Positions 43,232 to 52,389 of a stretch of 64,000 bases of DNA are shown here, piece by piece. Where the stretch lies: assembly GCF_000379665.1 (NCBI RefSeq), contig NZ_KB903369.1, positions 124,202-188,201 on the forward strand. The letters run 5' to 3'. Position 1 is the stretch's first letter. Each line of letters begins with the position of its first letter. The translations under genes were made by a program, and so were the position numbers. The notes beneath the pieces are model-generated. The model saw only the letters and a program-made list of their open reading frames with translations. It did no database searches and was not told where the DNA came from. The DNA comes from Butyricimonas synergistica DSM 23225. Its GTDB lineage: Bacteria; Bacteroidota; Bacteroidia; Bacteroidales; Marinifilaceae.

Positions 43232-44881
43232 ATGAAAATATTTTTACAAATGATGCTTTTATTGTCCTTGCTGTCATTCAGTTCATGTAAGGATTGGTTG
43301 GATTTGCAACCGGAAGGACAGGCAACGAGTGACGACTTGTTTGCCACGGGCGACGGGTATCGTTCCGTCTTGGCGGGGATTTATCAGGCGATGGCGTCGA
43401 AGAACTTGTATGGTGTAGAGTTGCAGTTCGGGTTGGTGGATTGTATTTCGAGACAATATACGTGGAGTTGGAAATATAACATAGGAGGAGAATCTGATAA
43501 CGTGTACAAGATTGCCCGGGAATACAATTATTATCACACGGACGTACGTTCCATGATTGATGCCATCTGGAAAGACGGTTTCAACGTGGTTGCCAACGCA
43601 AATAACTTGATTTTGAATCTGGAAAATGTTTCTTCAGATTTATTTGCGGGAGGTGAGCCGGAGCGGAAGATGATCTTGGGAGAGGCTTATGCTTGCCGGG
43701 CGTTGATGCACTTTGACTTGTTGCGTCTGTTTGCTCCCGCCCCCATACATGATGAGGGGGAACAACGTGTACCTTACGTGGAGGATTATCCTAATATTCA
43801 GCCGAACGGGATCGGCGTGAAGCCATTCTTGGAGAAGGTGATCCGGGATTTGAAAACGGCACGGGAATTGACGATGGAGTTTGATACTACAGCTTTGGGA
43901 ATGAGTATGAGCGCATCCGGTAAATCCCGTTTTTACGGTGAGTTGGAGTACGGAATGGAGGGATACCAGAAAGAGGCAACGGTGGATGGCTTTTACCAGG
44001 GAAGAGGTTACCGTTTGAGTTACTATGCGATTACGGCTTTGTTAGCAAGGGTATATCAATATGCGGATATGCAAGAGGATGCCTTCCGCATGGCAAAGGA
44101 GGTTTTGGAATTCAAGGCGACGGGTCCCGGAGGAAGTTCGTACGATATGTTTTCCCGGGATGATTTTAACGGTATCCGTAGAAGTAATTACGAGGAAAAA
44201 ACCGATTTGAAGAATGTGTCCGGCTTGATCTTTGCTATCTATAACGAAGAGGCGTATAATGATTACGGCTTGAGCAGCTTCTTCAGAAAGAAAGCGGACG
44301 GGAATAATCAAGGTAACTGGTTAATGCTTGATTTAGATAACCAGAATATTTTTCAACGACCGGACGGAACGATGGATGAGTCAAACGTGGATATTCGCTC
44401 CAGTTATTTGCTTTACAAGCCGGACGACCGGAATATATGGGGGAATTACAAGATATCCGCCAAGTGGTATTGCAGTGAAGATGCAAGTATCCGACGGGCA
44501 AATGTTCAGATATTGCCGGTGATCCGGGCGACGGAGATGCGTTATATCATGGCAGAGTACTACGCCAAGAAACAACAATTTGGAGAGGCTTATGATATAT
44601 TGAATAATATTCGTCGGGATCGTTCGGATTGGGCAGAAGTGCAGGGACCGGATGGTGGATACCCGGATTGGGTGACGATGGAGGATTTGCCTGTCGCTTC
44701 GGATTATGCGACCTTCCAGCGGGATTTGATTCGCGATGCTCAACGGGAGTGGATTTCCGAGGGGCAATTATTCTACTTGTACAAACGTTTGGGGGCCAAG
44801 ATATCTTTGAAGCCGGATGAAGTGCGTGAATTGAATAAATCGGAGTATATGTTGCCCGTGCCGGATAACCAAAATATGTAA
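43232..44881 (+). CDS. SusD/RagB-family outer-membrane lipoprotein (copy 1)
   Basis: This 549-aa surface ligand-binding partner of the preceding SusC has a lipoprotein signal (LLSLLSFSSCKDWLDL), an N-terminal SusD-like TPR region (DGYRSVLAGIYQAM, GEAYACRALMHFDLLRLFAPAP) and the C-terminal RagB/SusD segment (RATEMRYIMAEYYAKK, REWISEGQLFYLYKRLG). These motifs are shared with the second copy. The insert around 230-330 differs between copies, fitting different ligands. It starts 20 bases after susC1. Confidence 0.95.
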   Translation: MKIFLQMMLLLSLLSFSSCKDWLDLQPEGQATSDDLFATGDGYRSVLAGIYQAMASKNLYGVELQFGLVDCISRQYTWSWKYNIGGESDNVYKIAREYNYYHTDVRSMIDAIWKDGFNVVANANNLILNLENVSSDLFAGGEPERKMILGEAYACRALMHFDLLRLFAPAPIHDEGEQRVPYVEDYPNIQPNGIGVKPFLEKVIRDLKTARELTMEFDTTALGMSMSASGKSRFYGELEYGMEGYQKEATVDGFYQGRGYRLSYYAITALLARVYQYADMQEDAFRMAKEVLEFKATGPGGSSYDMFSRDDFNGIRRSNYEEKTDLKNVSGLIFAIYNEEAYNDYGLSSFFRKKADGNNQGNWLMLDLDNQNIFQRPDGTMDESNVDIRSSYLLYKPDDRNIWGNYKISAKWYCSEDASIRRANVQILPVIRATEMRYIMAEYYAKKQQFGEAYDILNNIRRDRSDWAEVQGPDGGYPDWVTMEDLPVASDYATFQRDLIRDAQREWISEGQLFYLYKRLGAKISLKPDEVRELNKSEYMLPVPDNQNM

Positions 44882-44900
44882 TCGTTAAAATTGAAAGAGT

Positions 44901-45647
44901 ATGAAAAGAATATTATTGTTCGCTATTTGTGCTGTCGTATTCGGGGCTTGTTCCGAGCAGGATATTGAGCCGTTCGGTGATCGTCATGAAATTTATTTCT
45001 ATAAGTTCTTCATGGACGAGAGGGAACCGGGTACGTCAAAGGCCGATTCCACGGATGTGACTTTCTTTTTTGCCAAGCCGACGGATGACCACGTGATGGC
45101 AGATGTGGTAGTGGCATTGGCAGGAAGACCTTTGACGAAGGATCTTCATTTCGGGTTGAAAGTGGTGGATGAGATGACCACAGCAAAGCCGGATGAATAT
45201 GTTTTGGATGATGTTTACACGTTTCGTGCCCGCGAGATTCCAGAGGGGGACAAGTTGATTTTGGATACGATACAGATTCGCATGAACCGGAGTGCCCGTT
45301 TGAATGAATTGCCGGAGGGGCTTCGTCTGACTGTGGAGATCGTGCCGACGGAAGAGTTGTATGTCGGTCAATACGAGAGATCCCGAGCCGTGATTCACTT
45401 GACGAAGGATGCCGTGAAACCGGTATGGTGGACGGGTGAAGTTACCGCCGGATTGTTGGGGAATTATTCGTCGTTGAAGTATAAATTGTTCTTGGAGAAT
45501 GTGCCGGGAGCTTATGAATTAGATGGCGAGATGATCCAAAATTATCCGGATGAGGCGTTCAAACTGACGAAGTTGTTCAAGCAATATCTGGCAGAGAATC
45601 CGACTTGGGATGAGGAGCATTATGAATGGATGAAAGTGGAAATTTAA
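44901..45647 (+). CDS. DUF4843 lipoprotein (copy 1)
   Basis: This 248-aa lipoprotein (FAICAVVFGACSEQD) has the DUF4843 layout: a HEIYFYKFFMDE start, a beta-rich core with FFFAKPTDD, DLHFGLKV, RLNELPEGLRLTVEIVP and a C-terminal part with WWTG...GNYSSLKYKLFLE. Family members accompany SusC/SusD in Bacteroidetes and probably sit on the cell surface as extra ligand-binding subunits. No enzyme motif is seen. It starts 19 bases after susD1. Confidence 0.85.
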   Translation: MKRILLFAICAVVFGACSEQDIEPFGDRHEIYFYKFFMDEREPGTSKADSTDVTFFFAKPTDDHVMADVVVALAGRPLTKDLHFGLKVVDEMTTAKPDEYVLDDVYTFRAREIPEGDKLILDTIQIRMNRSARLNELPEGLRLTVEIVPTEELYVGQYERSRAVIHLTKDAVKPVWWTGEVTAGLLGNYSSLKYKLFLENVPGAYELDGEMIQNYPDEAFKLTKLFKQYLAENPTWDEEHYEWMKVEI

Positions 45648-45664
45648 TTGATAAACGAGAATGT

Positions 45665-47356
45665 ATGATGAAAAATATAAAACTATATTTTGTATTGTTC
45701 ATGTTCGGTTGGTTGACCGGATGTTTTGAAGATGAGGGAAACTACACCTATTCAGAGTTAAATCCCCCGATCTGGGTACAAGAATTTAATGAAATATCCC
45801 CCAAGAATATATATGGTTATGCGGGTGATGGTGAGGTGATGAAATTTTTAGGTAGCAGCATGTTCCGCTGGGAAGGCGATTCTGCCGCCCGTGCCGCAGA
45901 GGTGCGTTACGAGTGGAAAATCGGGGATGTGGTAATTGGTGAAGAATTGGATTTTGAGATACCTACGGATGAATTGGTGGAGAAGATCGGTATGAAACGT
46001 TATAGTAACAGCCAAGGAGAGTGGGGAACGTTTAACGTGATCGAGAAAAAGACCGGGGTTGTTTTCCCCGCCCGTCTTTACGTGTGGATTTACCCGAGAT
46101 TTGCGGTGAATGATTGGTTTATCTTGTCCGAGAATGGCGGGAACTCTAAGGTTTCGGTTATTCGCCGGCGAGTCGTTTCGGAAGCTGGGGAAAAGGTTTG
46201 GGGCTACGAGCTGAACGATAATGTCTACAAGCAGATTAACGGGCATGAGGTGCCGGGTAAACCGCTTGATTTGGTGATGGAGACTTCGCGTGACGTGAGT
46301 CCCAGTGGCGCTTGCGTGATTCTTACCGATCAAGTGGCCTACGAGGTGAATACCCAGAACATGGAGAAGGTGAGCGAGGTGAAAGATCAATTTTTGGATG
46401 GTACGCCTGAGAATTTCAATATTGCCATTATGAAAGAGAAAGCCCCGCAAAGCCCGAGTTTCGGGGAGGGGGCGGCTTCTTTTGTTGCCACGAAAGATGG
46501 GCGGTTGTTTACCCGAATGAGATCCGCAAATTATTTGAGCGGGAAGTATCTCTCGGAACCTTATTATATTGATGCGAAGGGATATAGAATTACGAAGATC
46601 GGACATTCGTTATATGGAGGGATGATACCCTGCTATGACGAAAAGAACAGAAGGGTTGTGATGGCGACTACTTGGAGGGTAGATGTTAATGAAAGTGGGG
46701 AAATGGGAGAAGGTACCTCTGTTTACAAGACACGGGTAATTCCGATCAAAGAGGATTATGCGGTGGAAGTAGCTGGATTCCCGGAAGGGACGGAAGTCCT
46801 TTATCTTTCCGCAAAAAATCATATCAGTTGGGGATATGGTGGAACGACAGGACTTTTTACGATTTATTATAACGATCCCACGAGATCTACTGAAAACACG
46901 TTTGTTGGTGATTTTTCGTATGATAATAGGAATAGTGCATTGACATATATGGGGTTTGAGCGTTGGTTCCGTTTGCCCGTGAAATTGGATGCCTCTTCGG
47001 TTTTTCTTGTCAGTGCATCGCAACGTGACATTAGTGCAGAAGTTAATGCCGCAAAATATAGAGATTTTTATACTGTGGGCAATAAATTGTATTACATACA
47101 GCGCAATACGGGTTATTATGATAAAAGCGTGCGGTTTTTAGAGTTCAATGCTGAATTTTCTTCTAAAATTACGTCCTTGGCTTATGCCTATGCCAATTTG
47201 GATCAATTGTGGGTAGGTTGTGAAGACGGAAATATTTTTGCTTATGATATAACCAATATAGCCTCTCCGCGGTTGCTCTTTAAAAAGAATGTGGGTGGCA
47301 AGGTCGTTTCCATGAAGCAGATCGGCTGGCATACGAGTTTTGAAGACTGGTATTGA
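45665..47356 (+). CDS. PKD-like family surface lipoprotein (copy 1)
   Basis: This 563-aa lipoprotein has the signal FVLFMFGWLTGCFEDEGNY. An N-terminal Ig/PKD-like domain (to about 150, with YEWKIGDVVIGEELDFEIPT) is followed by a repeat-rich part that looks like a beta-propeller (FVLSENGGNSKVSVIRR-type strand, DAKGYRITKIGHS, LYYIQRNTGYYD, LWVGCEDGNIFAYD). These proteins form the fourth gene of many SusCD-DUF4843 operons; function is unknown. ATG 45665 (or 45668) is used because the signal follows directly; the open frame upstream overlaps DUF4843. A terminator follows 57 bases after the stop. Confidence 0.8.
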   Translation: MMKNIKLYFVLFMFGWLTGCFEDEGNYTYSELNPPIWVQEFNEISPKNIYGYAGDGEVMKFLGSSMFRWEGDSAARAAEVRYEWKIGDVVIGEELDFEIPTDELVEKIGMKRYSNSQGEWGTFNVIEKKTGVVFPARLYVWIYPRFAVNDWFILSENGGNSKVSVIRRRVVSEAGEKVWGYELNDNVYKQINGHEVPGKPLDLVMETSRDVSPSGACVILTDQVAYEVNTQNMEKVSEVKDQFLDGTPENFNIAIMKEKAPQSPSFGEGAASFVATKDGRLFTRMRSANYLSGKYLSEPYYIDAKGYRITKIGHSLYGGMIPCYDEKNRRVVMATTWRVDVNESGEMGEGTSVYKTRVIPIKEDYAVEVAGFPEGTEVLYLSAKNHISWGYGGTTGLFTIYYNDPTRSTENTFVGDFSYDNRNSALTYMGFERWFRLPVKLDASSVFLVSASQRDISAEVNAAKYRDFYTVGNKLYYIQRNTGYYDKSVRFLEFNAEFSSKITSLAYAYANLDQLWVGCEDGNIFAYDITNIASPRLLFKKNVGGKVVSMKQIGWHTSFEDWY

Positions 47357-47412
47357 TGGTCATGATTTTAGGGTGATGAAGATGGTGTAGAGTTTATTGT
47401 TTCTAAAAGTTG

Positions 47413-47462
47413 CAGTCAGGTAATGGGGTGTAAAAGCTTTTGTTGCCTGACTGTGTTTTAAT
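47413..47462 (+). terminator. Terminator of SusCD operon 1
   Basis: CAGTCAGGTAA (47413-47423) pairs with TTGCCTGACTG (47443-47453), one G-U pair, then TGTTTTAATATTGTTTTTT. Its stem sequence resembles that of the terminator at 63126. Confidence 0.7.
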
Positions 47463-47566
47463 ATTGTTTTTTGTAAGTATTGTAGTTATTTTCTTTAGGA
47501 TTTAAATTGTTGGTAGCCTGATTATTTTGTGTTTTTGAAAAAATAATTGAAAAAAATGGATTTCCC

Positions 47567-47597
47567 GTTCCCCATGGATATGGATTTTCGTGTTATA
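47567..47597 (+). promoter_or_regulatory. Promoter-like motif upstream of fecR (operon 2)
   Basis: This is the partner of the 39556 motif, with the same GTTCCCCATG and GTGTTATA ends and only four differences over 31 bases. It lies 38 bases before the fecR ATG. I infer that it is the ECF-sigma promoter that drives fecR-susC2 and downstream genes. Confidence 0.5.
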
Positions 47598-47635
47598 GGA
47601 GTAAAAGAACGATTTTATAGACAATAAATTTATCT

Positions 47636-48877
47636 ATGATGACGAGAAGAAAAGATGACAAGATGAATGATTCCAGTAAAAACGGGATGTGGCGGGACGG
47701 CACTCCTTTTCAAGTGGCGGAGTGGATTGCAGCTTTTCTGGCGGGGGAGTTGGCGGAGGAGGAAGAAAGAAAATTGGCTGAATGGAGAGATCGTTCCGAT
47801 AAAAACAGGCGATTGTATGAACGTGTGCTGGATGAGGAGAACCGGAAGGCGAAGAAGGAGCGTTTTGCTTCTTTTGATAAGGATGCCGGGTGGGAAGGTT
47901 ACAAGAGGAAATTGAGCCGTGAAAGAAGGTATATCAACGTGTGGGTACGAGTTGCCCGTTACGCGGCGGTGTTGCTGATTCCCTTGTGTGTGGTATTGTA
48001 TTTCTGGAAGGAATGGAACGGGGACAAGGACGGTTTGCCGGTAATGGCGAGCCACGTGATAGAACCGGGTGGTTCGAGGGCCTCGTTGACGTTGTCGACC
48101 GGTGACGTGGTTGATTTGGCAACAATTTCCGGGAATATCCGGGGTGACGAGGGTATGATCGTGCGGAATAGCGGTAGTTTGCTTTCTTACCGGGACACGA
48201 CGGGGATGGTGCCGACGGATAGCTTGGTATATAACGTGGTGACGGTGCCGAAAGGCGGGGAGTACCAGTTGGTGTTGAGCGACGGGACGCTGGTATATTT
48301 GAATTCGATGACCCGGATTCGTTATCCTGTCCAGTTTGGCGGGGATTCCCGAGAGGTGGAACTGGAGGGAGAGGCTTATTTCGAGGTGGCACGGAACGAG
48401 GCTAAGCCGTTTGTCGTGAAGACGGCGTGTTACGACGTGACGGTTTTGGGGACGCGGTTTAATGTTTTCGCGTATCGTAACGAGATCGAGTCGAGTACGA
48501 CGTTGGCGCAGGGTGCCGTGGCTGTGTCGGGGAAAGGAATTGACGGTTCGAGGAGGTTGAAGGTCGATGAGCGGTTGGTTTTGGATAAAACGACAGGGAA
48601 GGTGTGCGTGGAGAAGGTGGATAGTCGTTACTACACGGCGTGGAAAGACGGTAAGTTCCGATTCCGTGATGTGCGCTTGGAGGACATCATGCGGATGGTC
48701 GAGCGTTGGTATGATGTGACGGTTGAGTATGACGGCGAGGAGGTGAAAGATTTGCGGTTCGGGTTTAACATGAGCCGCCACGAGACGATCGAGCCGTTGT
48801 TGCGAATTTTCGAGTTGAATGGTAAAGTAAAAATAGATAGAATCGGTAAAGTTTTAAAAGTTAAATGCGGTAGATAA
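47636..48877 (+). CDS. FecR-family anti-sigma factor / signal transducer
   Basis: This 413-aa single-pass protein has a cytoplasmic sigma-binding part (1-100, with VAEWIAAFLAGELAEEEERKLAEW), TM at about 106-124 (VARYAAVLLIPLCVVLYFW) and a periplasmic FecR domain (VPKGGEYQLVLSDGTLVYLN, GEAYFEVARNEAKPFVVKT, VTVLGTRFNVFAY), ending with a DUF4974/STN-like part (FNMSRHETIEPLLRIFELNG). It should hold the ECF sigma at 38939 inactive until the STN domain of a loaded SusC signals. It is the only intact fecR here, so it probably serves both SusC copies. ATG 47639 and Met10 are alternative starts. Confidence 0.93.
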   Translation: MMTRRKDDKMNDSSKNGMWRDGTPFQVAEWIAAFLAGELAEEEERKLAEWRDRSDKNRRLYERVLDEENRKAKKERFASFDKDAGWEGYKRKLSRERRYINVWVRVARYAAVLLIPLCVVLYFWKEWNGDKDGLPVMASHVIEPGGSRASLTLSTGDVVDLATISGNIRGDEGMIVRNSGSLLSYRDTTGMVPTDSLVYNVVTVPKGGEYQLVLSDGTLVYLNSMTRIRYPVQFGGDSREVELEGEAYFEVARNEAKPFVVKTACYDVTVLGTRFNVFAYRNEIESSTTLAQGAVAVSGKGIDGSRRLKVDERLVLDKTTGKVCVEKVDSRYYTAWKDGKFRFRDVRLEDIMRMVERWYDVTVEYDGEEVKDLRFGFNMSRHETIEPLLRIFELNGKVKIDRIGKVLKVKCGR

Positions 48878-48882
48878 GAAAA

Positions 48883-48909
48883 GCAGGAAATGCCGGTAAC
48901 ATTTCCTGT
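48883..48909 (+). promoter_or_regulatory. Leader hairpin of susC2
   Basis: GCAGGAAATG (48883-48892) pairs with CATTTCCTGT (48900-48909), a 9-bp stem plus a G-U pair, with the same CCGGTAA loop as at 39705. It lies 5 bases after the fecR stop and 56 bases before susC2, so it is inside the fecR-susC2 transcript. Confidence 0.6.
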
Positions 48910-48965
48910 CCGAATTACCTCCGCTTAGGTAGAGATAATTATTAATGCATTAAAGTGACAAATTT

Positions 48966-51900
48966 ATGGAAAAAAAATCGATGTTTCCGCGAGGTAATCT
49001 CGGGAAGTTTAAAAAGTTGTGGCTTATGATGAAGTGTACCCTATTATTTGTTTTGTTGGGGATCACGAGCGTGAACGCATCCGTGTATTCCCAGGCTGGG
49101 CAACAAATTTCTATCTCGATGAAAGATTCTTATTTGAAGGATGTTTTGTGGGAGATCGAGCGGCAGACTACTTTCGTGTTCATGTATAACCAGGAGGATT
49201 TGGATAAAGCCGGGAAGGTTAGCGTGAATGTCAAGGCCGCAGAAATTGAGAAAATCTTGAGAGAGTGTTTGAAAGGGACGGGTTTGACTTACGTGATCGA
49301 GGATGCCGTGATCGTGTTGAAACCCGTGAAGGAGGAAGAGAAGAAGAAAGAAATCCGTATTGCCGGTCGGGTGACGGACGAGGCAAAACAACCTTTGCCG
49401 GGGGTAACGGTACGTGTCAAGGGCGTGAATCTCGGAACTGCCACGAATGCCGAGGGACGCTACTCGCTGGCGTTGCCGGAAATGAAAGAGGTAGTGTTGG
49501 TTTACACGTTCGTGGGCATGGTTACCCAAGAGGTGAAATACACGGGCAAGGACACGATCAACGTGGTGATGAAGGAGGATAAGGTGAAGATGGACGAGGT
49601 GGTGGTGACCGGGTACATGAACGTGCGCAAGGAGAGTTTCACGGGAAATGTGACCACGGTGACGAAAGACCAGTTGATGAAGACGAACAACAAGAACGTG
49701 ATTGCCGCATTGCAGGTATTCGATCCTTCTTTCCGCCTCAAGGAGAATAATATCTGGGGTTCGGACCCGAACGCCTTGCCGGAGTTCAATATCCGGGGAG
49801 AATCGTCTATCGAGATCAACAAGGGGTTGGAAGCTGAGAGAAACCGGCGTACCCAGCGGACGAATTTGAAAGATAACCCGAATTTGCCGATATTTATTCT
49901 GGACGGATTCCAGGTGGACGTGCAGAAGATTTACGATATGGATATGAACCGTATCGAGAGCATGACGATTTTGAAAGATGCGGCAGCGACGGCAATGTAC
50001 GGTTCGCAGGCGGCTAACGGCGTGGTAGTCGTGACCACGGTAGCCCCAAAGCCGGGAGAGATGCGCATCACGTATAACCTTAGCGGAGGTGCGGATTTTC
50101 CGGATTTGTCGGATTACAATCTTTGTAACGCAAAGGAGATGCTGGAAGTGGAACGGTTGTCTGGGGAATATACTCCCAATGAAAACAATTCACAATCCTA
50201 TTGTGACCAGCAATATCATGCCCGATTGAACAATATTTTGCGGGGGGTGGATACGGATTGGTTGTCCAAGCCGCTGCGCAATGTGTTCAACCACACGCAT
50301 AGCTTGAATATCCAAGGGGGAGAAGAGAGTATCCGTTATAGCTTGGATTTGAGTTACGACAGTAACAACGGAGTGATGAAAGGTTCCCACCGCAGAAGGA
50401 TAGGTGCCGGCTTGACCTTGGATTACCGACCGAAAAAGTGGTTGCAAATGTTGAATTCCATCACGTATAACCGGACGCAATCGGAAAATTCACCCTACGG
50501 GGATTTTTCCCAATACACGACGTTAAAACCTTACGTAGAATTGTACGATGAGAATGGTGAAATGTTGAAAGAAGTTTCTGTCGGGAGCTATAGTGCGACG
50601 AATCCGTTGTATAACGTGCATTATTTGAACAGTTTCGATGGACGGGGATCCAATGATGACATCACGAACAATTTTAATGTGAATATGTATTTTTTGGACG
50701 GTTTCCAATTCAAGGGTTCTTTTAGCATTCGGAAACAGACAGGAAAAACGACATCGTTTGTTGATCCCCGAGAAAGCTCTTTCGGCGGGACCGGTGATGA
50801 GCATAAGGGAAGATTAAGTATTTCCAACAGCAGTGGTTGGAGCTGGAGTGGTAAGGCGATGTTCTATTACAACAACACGTTCTCCGAGCACCATTTCTTG
50901 AATGTGACTTTCGGTGTGGATTTGAGCGAGGATAAGAGCGAGTCGTCTTCTTATTCGTTCACGGGATTCGGGTTGAGTAATGCTTATTCCCCGATTTATG
51001 CGGCAAGGCAAGAGGATAAAACCAGTGTTTCGTCCAGTAAAAACCGGAAAATAGGGATCTTGGGTGCGGTCAATTATTCGTTTAAGGATATCTATCTGTT
51101 GGACGGTTCTTTCCGTTTCGATGCTTCTTCCAAGTTCGGGAAAGACAAGCAGTGGGCTCCCTTCTGGTCTTTTGGAGTCGGCATCAATTTTCATAATTAT
51201 GCTTTCATGAAGGACAGTTGGTTGGTTTCCACGTTGAAATTGAGAGGTTCTTACGGTAGTACCGGTAACGTGAGCTTCCCGGCGAGTATGGCAACCACGA
51301 CGTATAAAGTCGATACCGATGCCTGGTATTTCACGGGACCTTCTGCCGGATTGTTGGCGTTGGGAAACCCGAAGTTGACTTGGGAAAAGACCAATACTTT
51401 GGACCTTGGTTTAAACATGGGATTCTTGAATGACTTAGTTTCGTTGAACTTCGCATATTATTGCAAGAAGACCACGGATTTGATTGATAATATCAACGTG
51501 CGCAAATCTTCTGGTTTTACCTCTTACAGCGTGAATGCCGGCGGAATTAAGAACGAGGGTATCGAATTAGGTTTGAATGCCACGCTTTTCCGTAATAAGG
51601 ACTGGATGGTATCTGTTAGCGGTACATTAGGACATAACAAGAATGTGATCACGGAATTGGGCGAAGACGTGCAGGCATACAATGCGGCGATATTGAAAGA
51701 GTGGGAGAATTTTAAAAATGGTCAAGGTAATAAAGAATATGCGGATCTTTTGACTCGTCCAGTCATTTTGTATTACAAAGGTGCCTCCAAATCAGCTCTT
51801 TATGCGGTTCGTTCGGAAGGGATCGACCCGGCAAACGGACGAGAGCGGTTTATCAAGAAAAACGGAATGTCGACCTACACGTGGGATGCCAACGACCAAG

Positions 51901-52373
51901 TGGTTGTGGGAGATAAAAACCCGGATGCACAAGGGTCTTTGGGATTGAACGTGAGTTGGAAAGGTTTTTATATGAACGCTTCGTTCATGTATCAATGGGG
52001 TGCCCAAGCATACAACGAGACCTTGTTGAACAAGGTGGAGAATGCGCATATTTACAAAGATAACGTGGATAAACGCGTGTTGACGCAGCGGTGGGTGAAA
52101 CCGGGTGATCGTACTCCTTTCTATGACATGGGAAAAAATACGGAAACCCAGGTGACCTCCCGGTTCGTGCAGGACTATAACTATTTTAATCTTAGCGGAC
52201 TCTCTTTGGGATACGATTTCAATCGGGCTTTGATCTCGAAATATCGTCTGAACACGTTGTCCGTTCGTTTTAATATGAACGATGTGTTCCGGTTGTCGAC
52301 GGTGAAAGAGGAGCGGGGTACGAGTTATCCCTTTTCACGGAATTATAGTTTTACGGTTAGTATAGGAATTTGA
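48966..52373 (+). CDS. SusC/RagA-type TonB-dependent receptor with STN signalling domain (copy 2)
   Basis: This 1135-aa paralogue of the 39789 receptor has the same domain order: signal peptide to 43, STN 46-118, carboxypeptidase-regulatory domain 130-204, TonB box DEVVVTGY at 210-217, plug, barrel ending in FTVSIGI. Substitutions within the first ~228 residues are few (V44A, G93E, E96K, A100E, D124E, R206K), while plug loops and barrel differ widely. This suggests a conserved signalling module with a changed ligand site. It is the second gene of operon 2. Confidence 0.96.
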   Translation: MEKKSMFPRGNLGKFKKLWLMMKCTLLFVLLGITSVNASVYSQAGQQISISMKDSYLKDVLWEIERQTTFVFMYNQEDLDKAGKVSVNVKAAEIEKILRECLKGTGLTYVIEDAVIVLKPVKEEEKKKEIRIAGRVTDEAKQPLPGVTVRVKGVNLGTATNAEGRYSLALPEMKEVVLVYTFVGMVTQEVKYTGKDTINVVMKEDKVKMDEVVVTGYMNVRKESFTGNVTTVTKDQLMKTNNKNVIAALQVFDPSFRLKENNIWGSDPNALPEFNIRGESSIEINKGLEAERNRRTQRTNLKDNPNLPIFILDGFQVDVQKIYDMDMNRIESMTILKDAAATAMYGSQAANGVVVVTTVAPKPGEMRITYNLSGGADFPDLSDYNLCNAKEMLEVERLSGEYTPNENNSQSYCDQQYHARLNNILRGVDTDWLSKPLRNVFNHTHSLNIQGGEESIRYSLDLSYDSNNGVMKGSHRRRIGAGLTLDYRPKKWLQMLNSITYNRTQSENSPYGDFSQYTTLKPYVELYDENGEMLKEVSVGSYSATNPLYNVHYLNSFDGRGSNDDITNNFNVNMYFLDGFQFKGSFSIRKQTGKTTSFVDPRESSFGGTGDEHKGRLSISNSSGWSWSGKAMFYYNNTFSEHHFLNVTFGVDLSEDKSESSSYSFTGFGLSNAYSPIYAARQEDKTSVSSSKNRKIGILGAVNYSFKDIYLLDGSFRFDASSKFGKDKQWAPFWSFGVGINFHNYAFMKDSWLVSTLKLRGSYGSTGNVSFPASMATTTYKVDTDAWYFTGPSAGLLALGNPKLTWEKTNTLDLGLNMGFLNDLVSLNFAYYCKKTTDLIDNINVRKSSGFTSYSVNAGGIKNEGIELGLNATLFRNKDWMVSVSGTLGHNKNVITELGEDVQAYNAAILKEWENFKNGQGNKEYADLLTRPVILYYKGASKSALYAVRSEGIDPANGRERFIKKNGMSTYTWDANDQVVVGDKNPDAQGSLGLNVSWKGFYMNASFMYQWGAQAYNETLLNKVENAHIYKDNVDKRVLTQRWVKPGDRTPFYDMGKNTETQVTSRFVQDYNYFNLSGLSLGYDFNRALISKYRLNTLSVRFNMNDVFRLSTVKEERGTSYPFSRNYSFTVSIGI

Positions 52374-52389
52374 TAAAAAAAGCAGTGAT

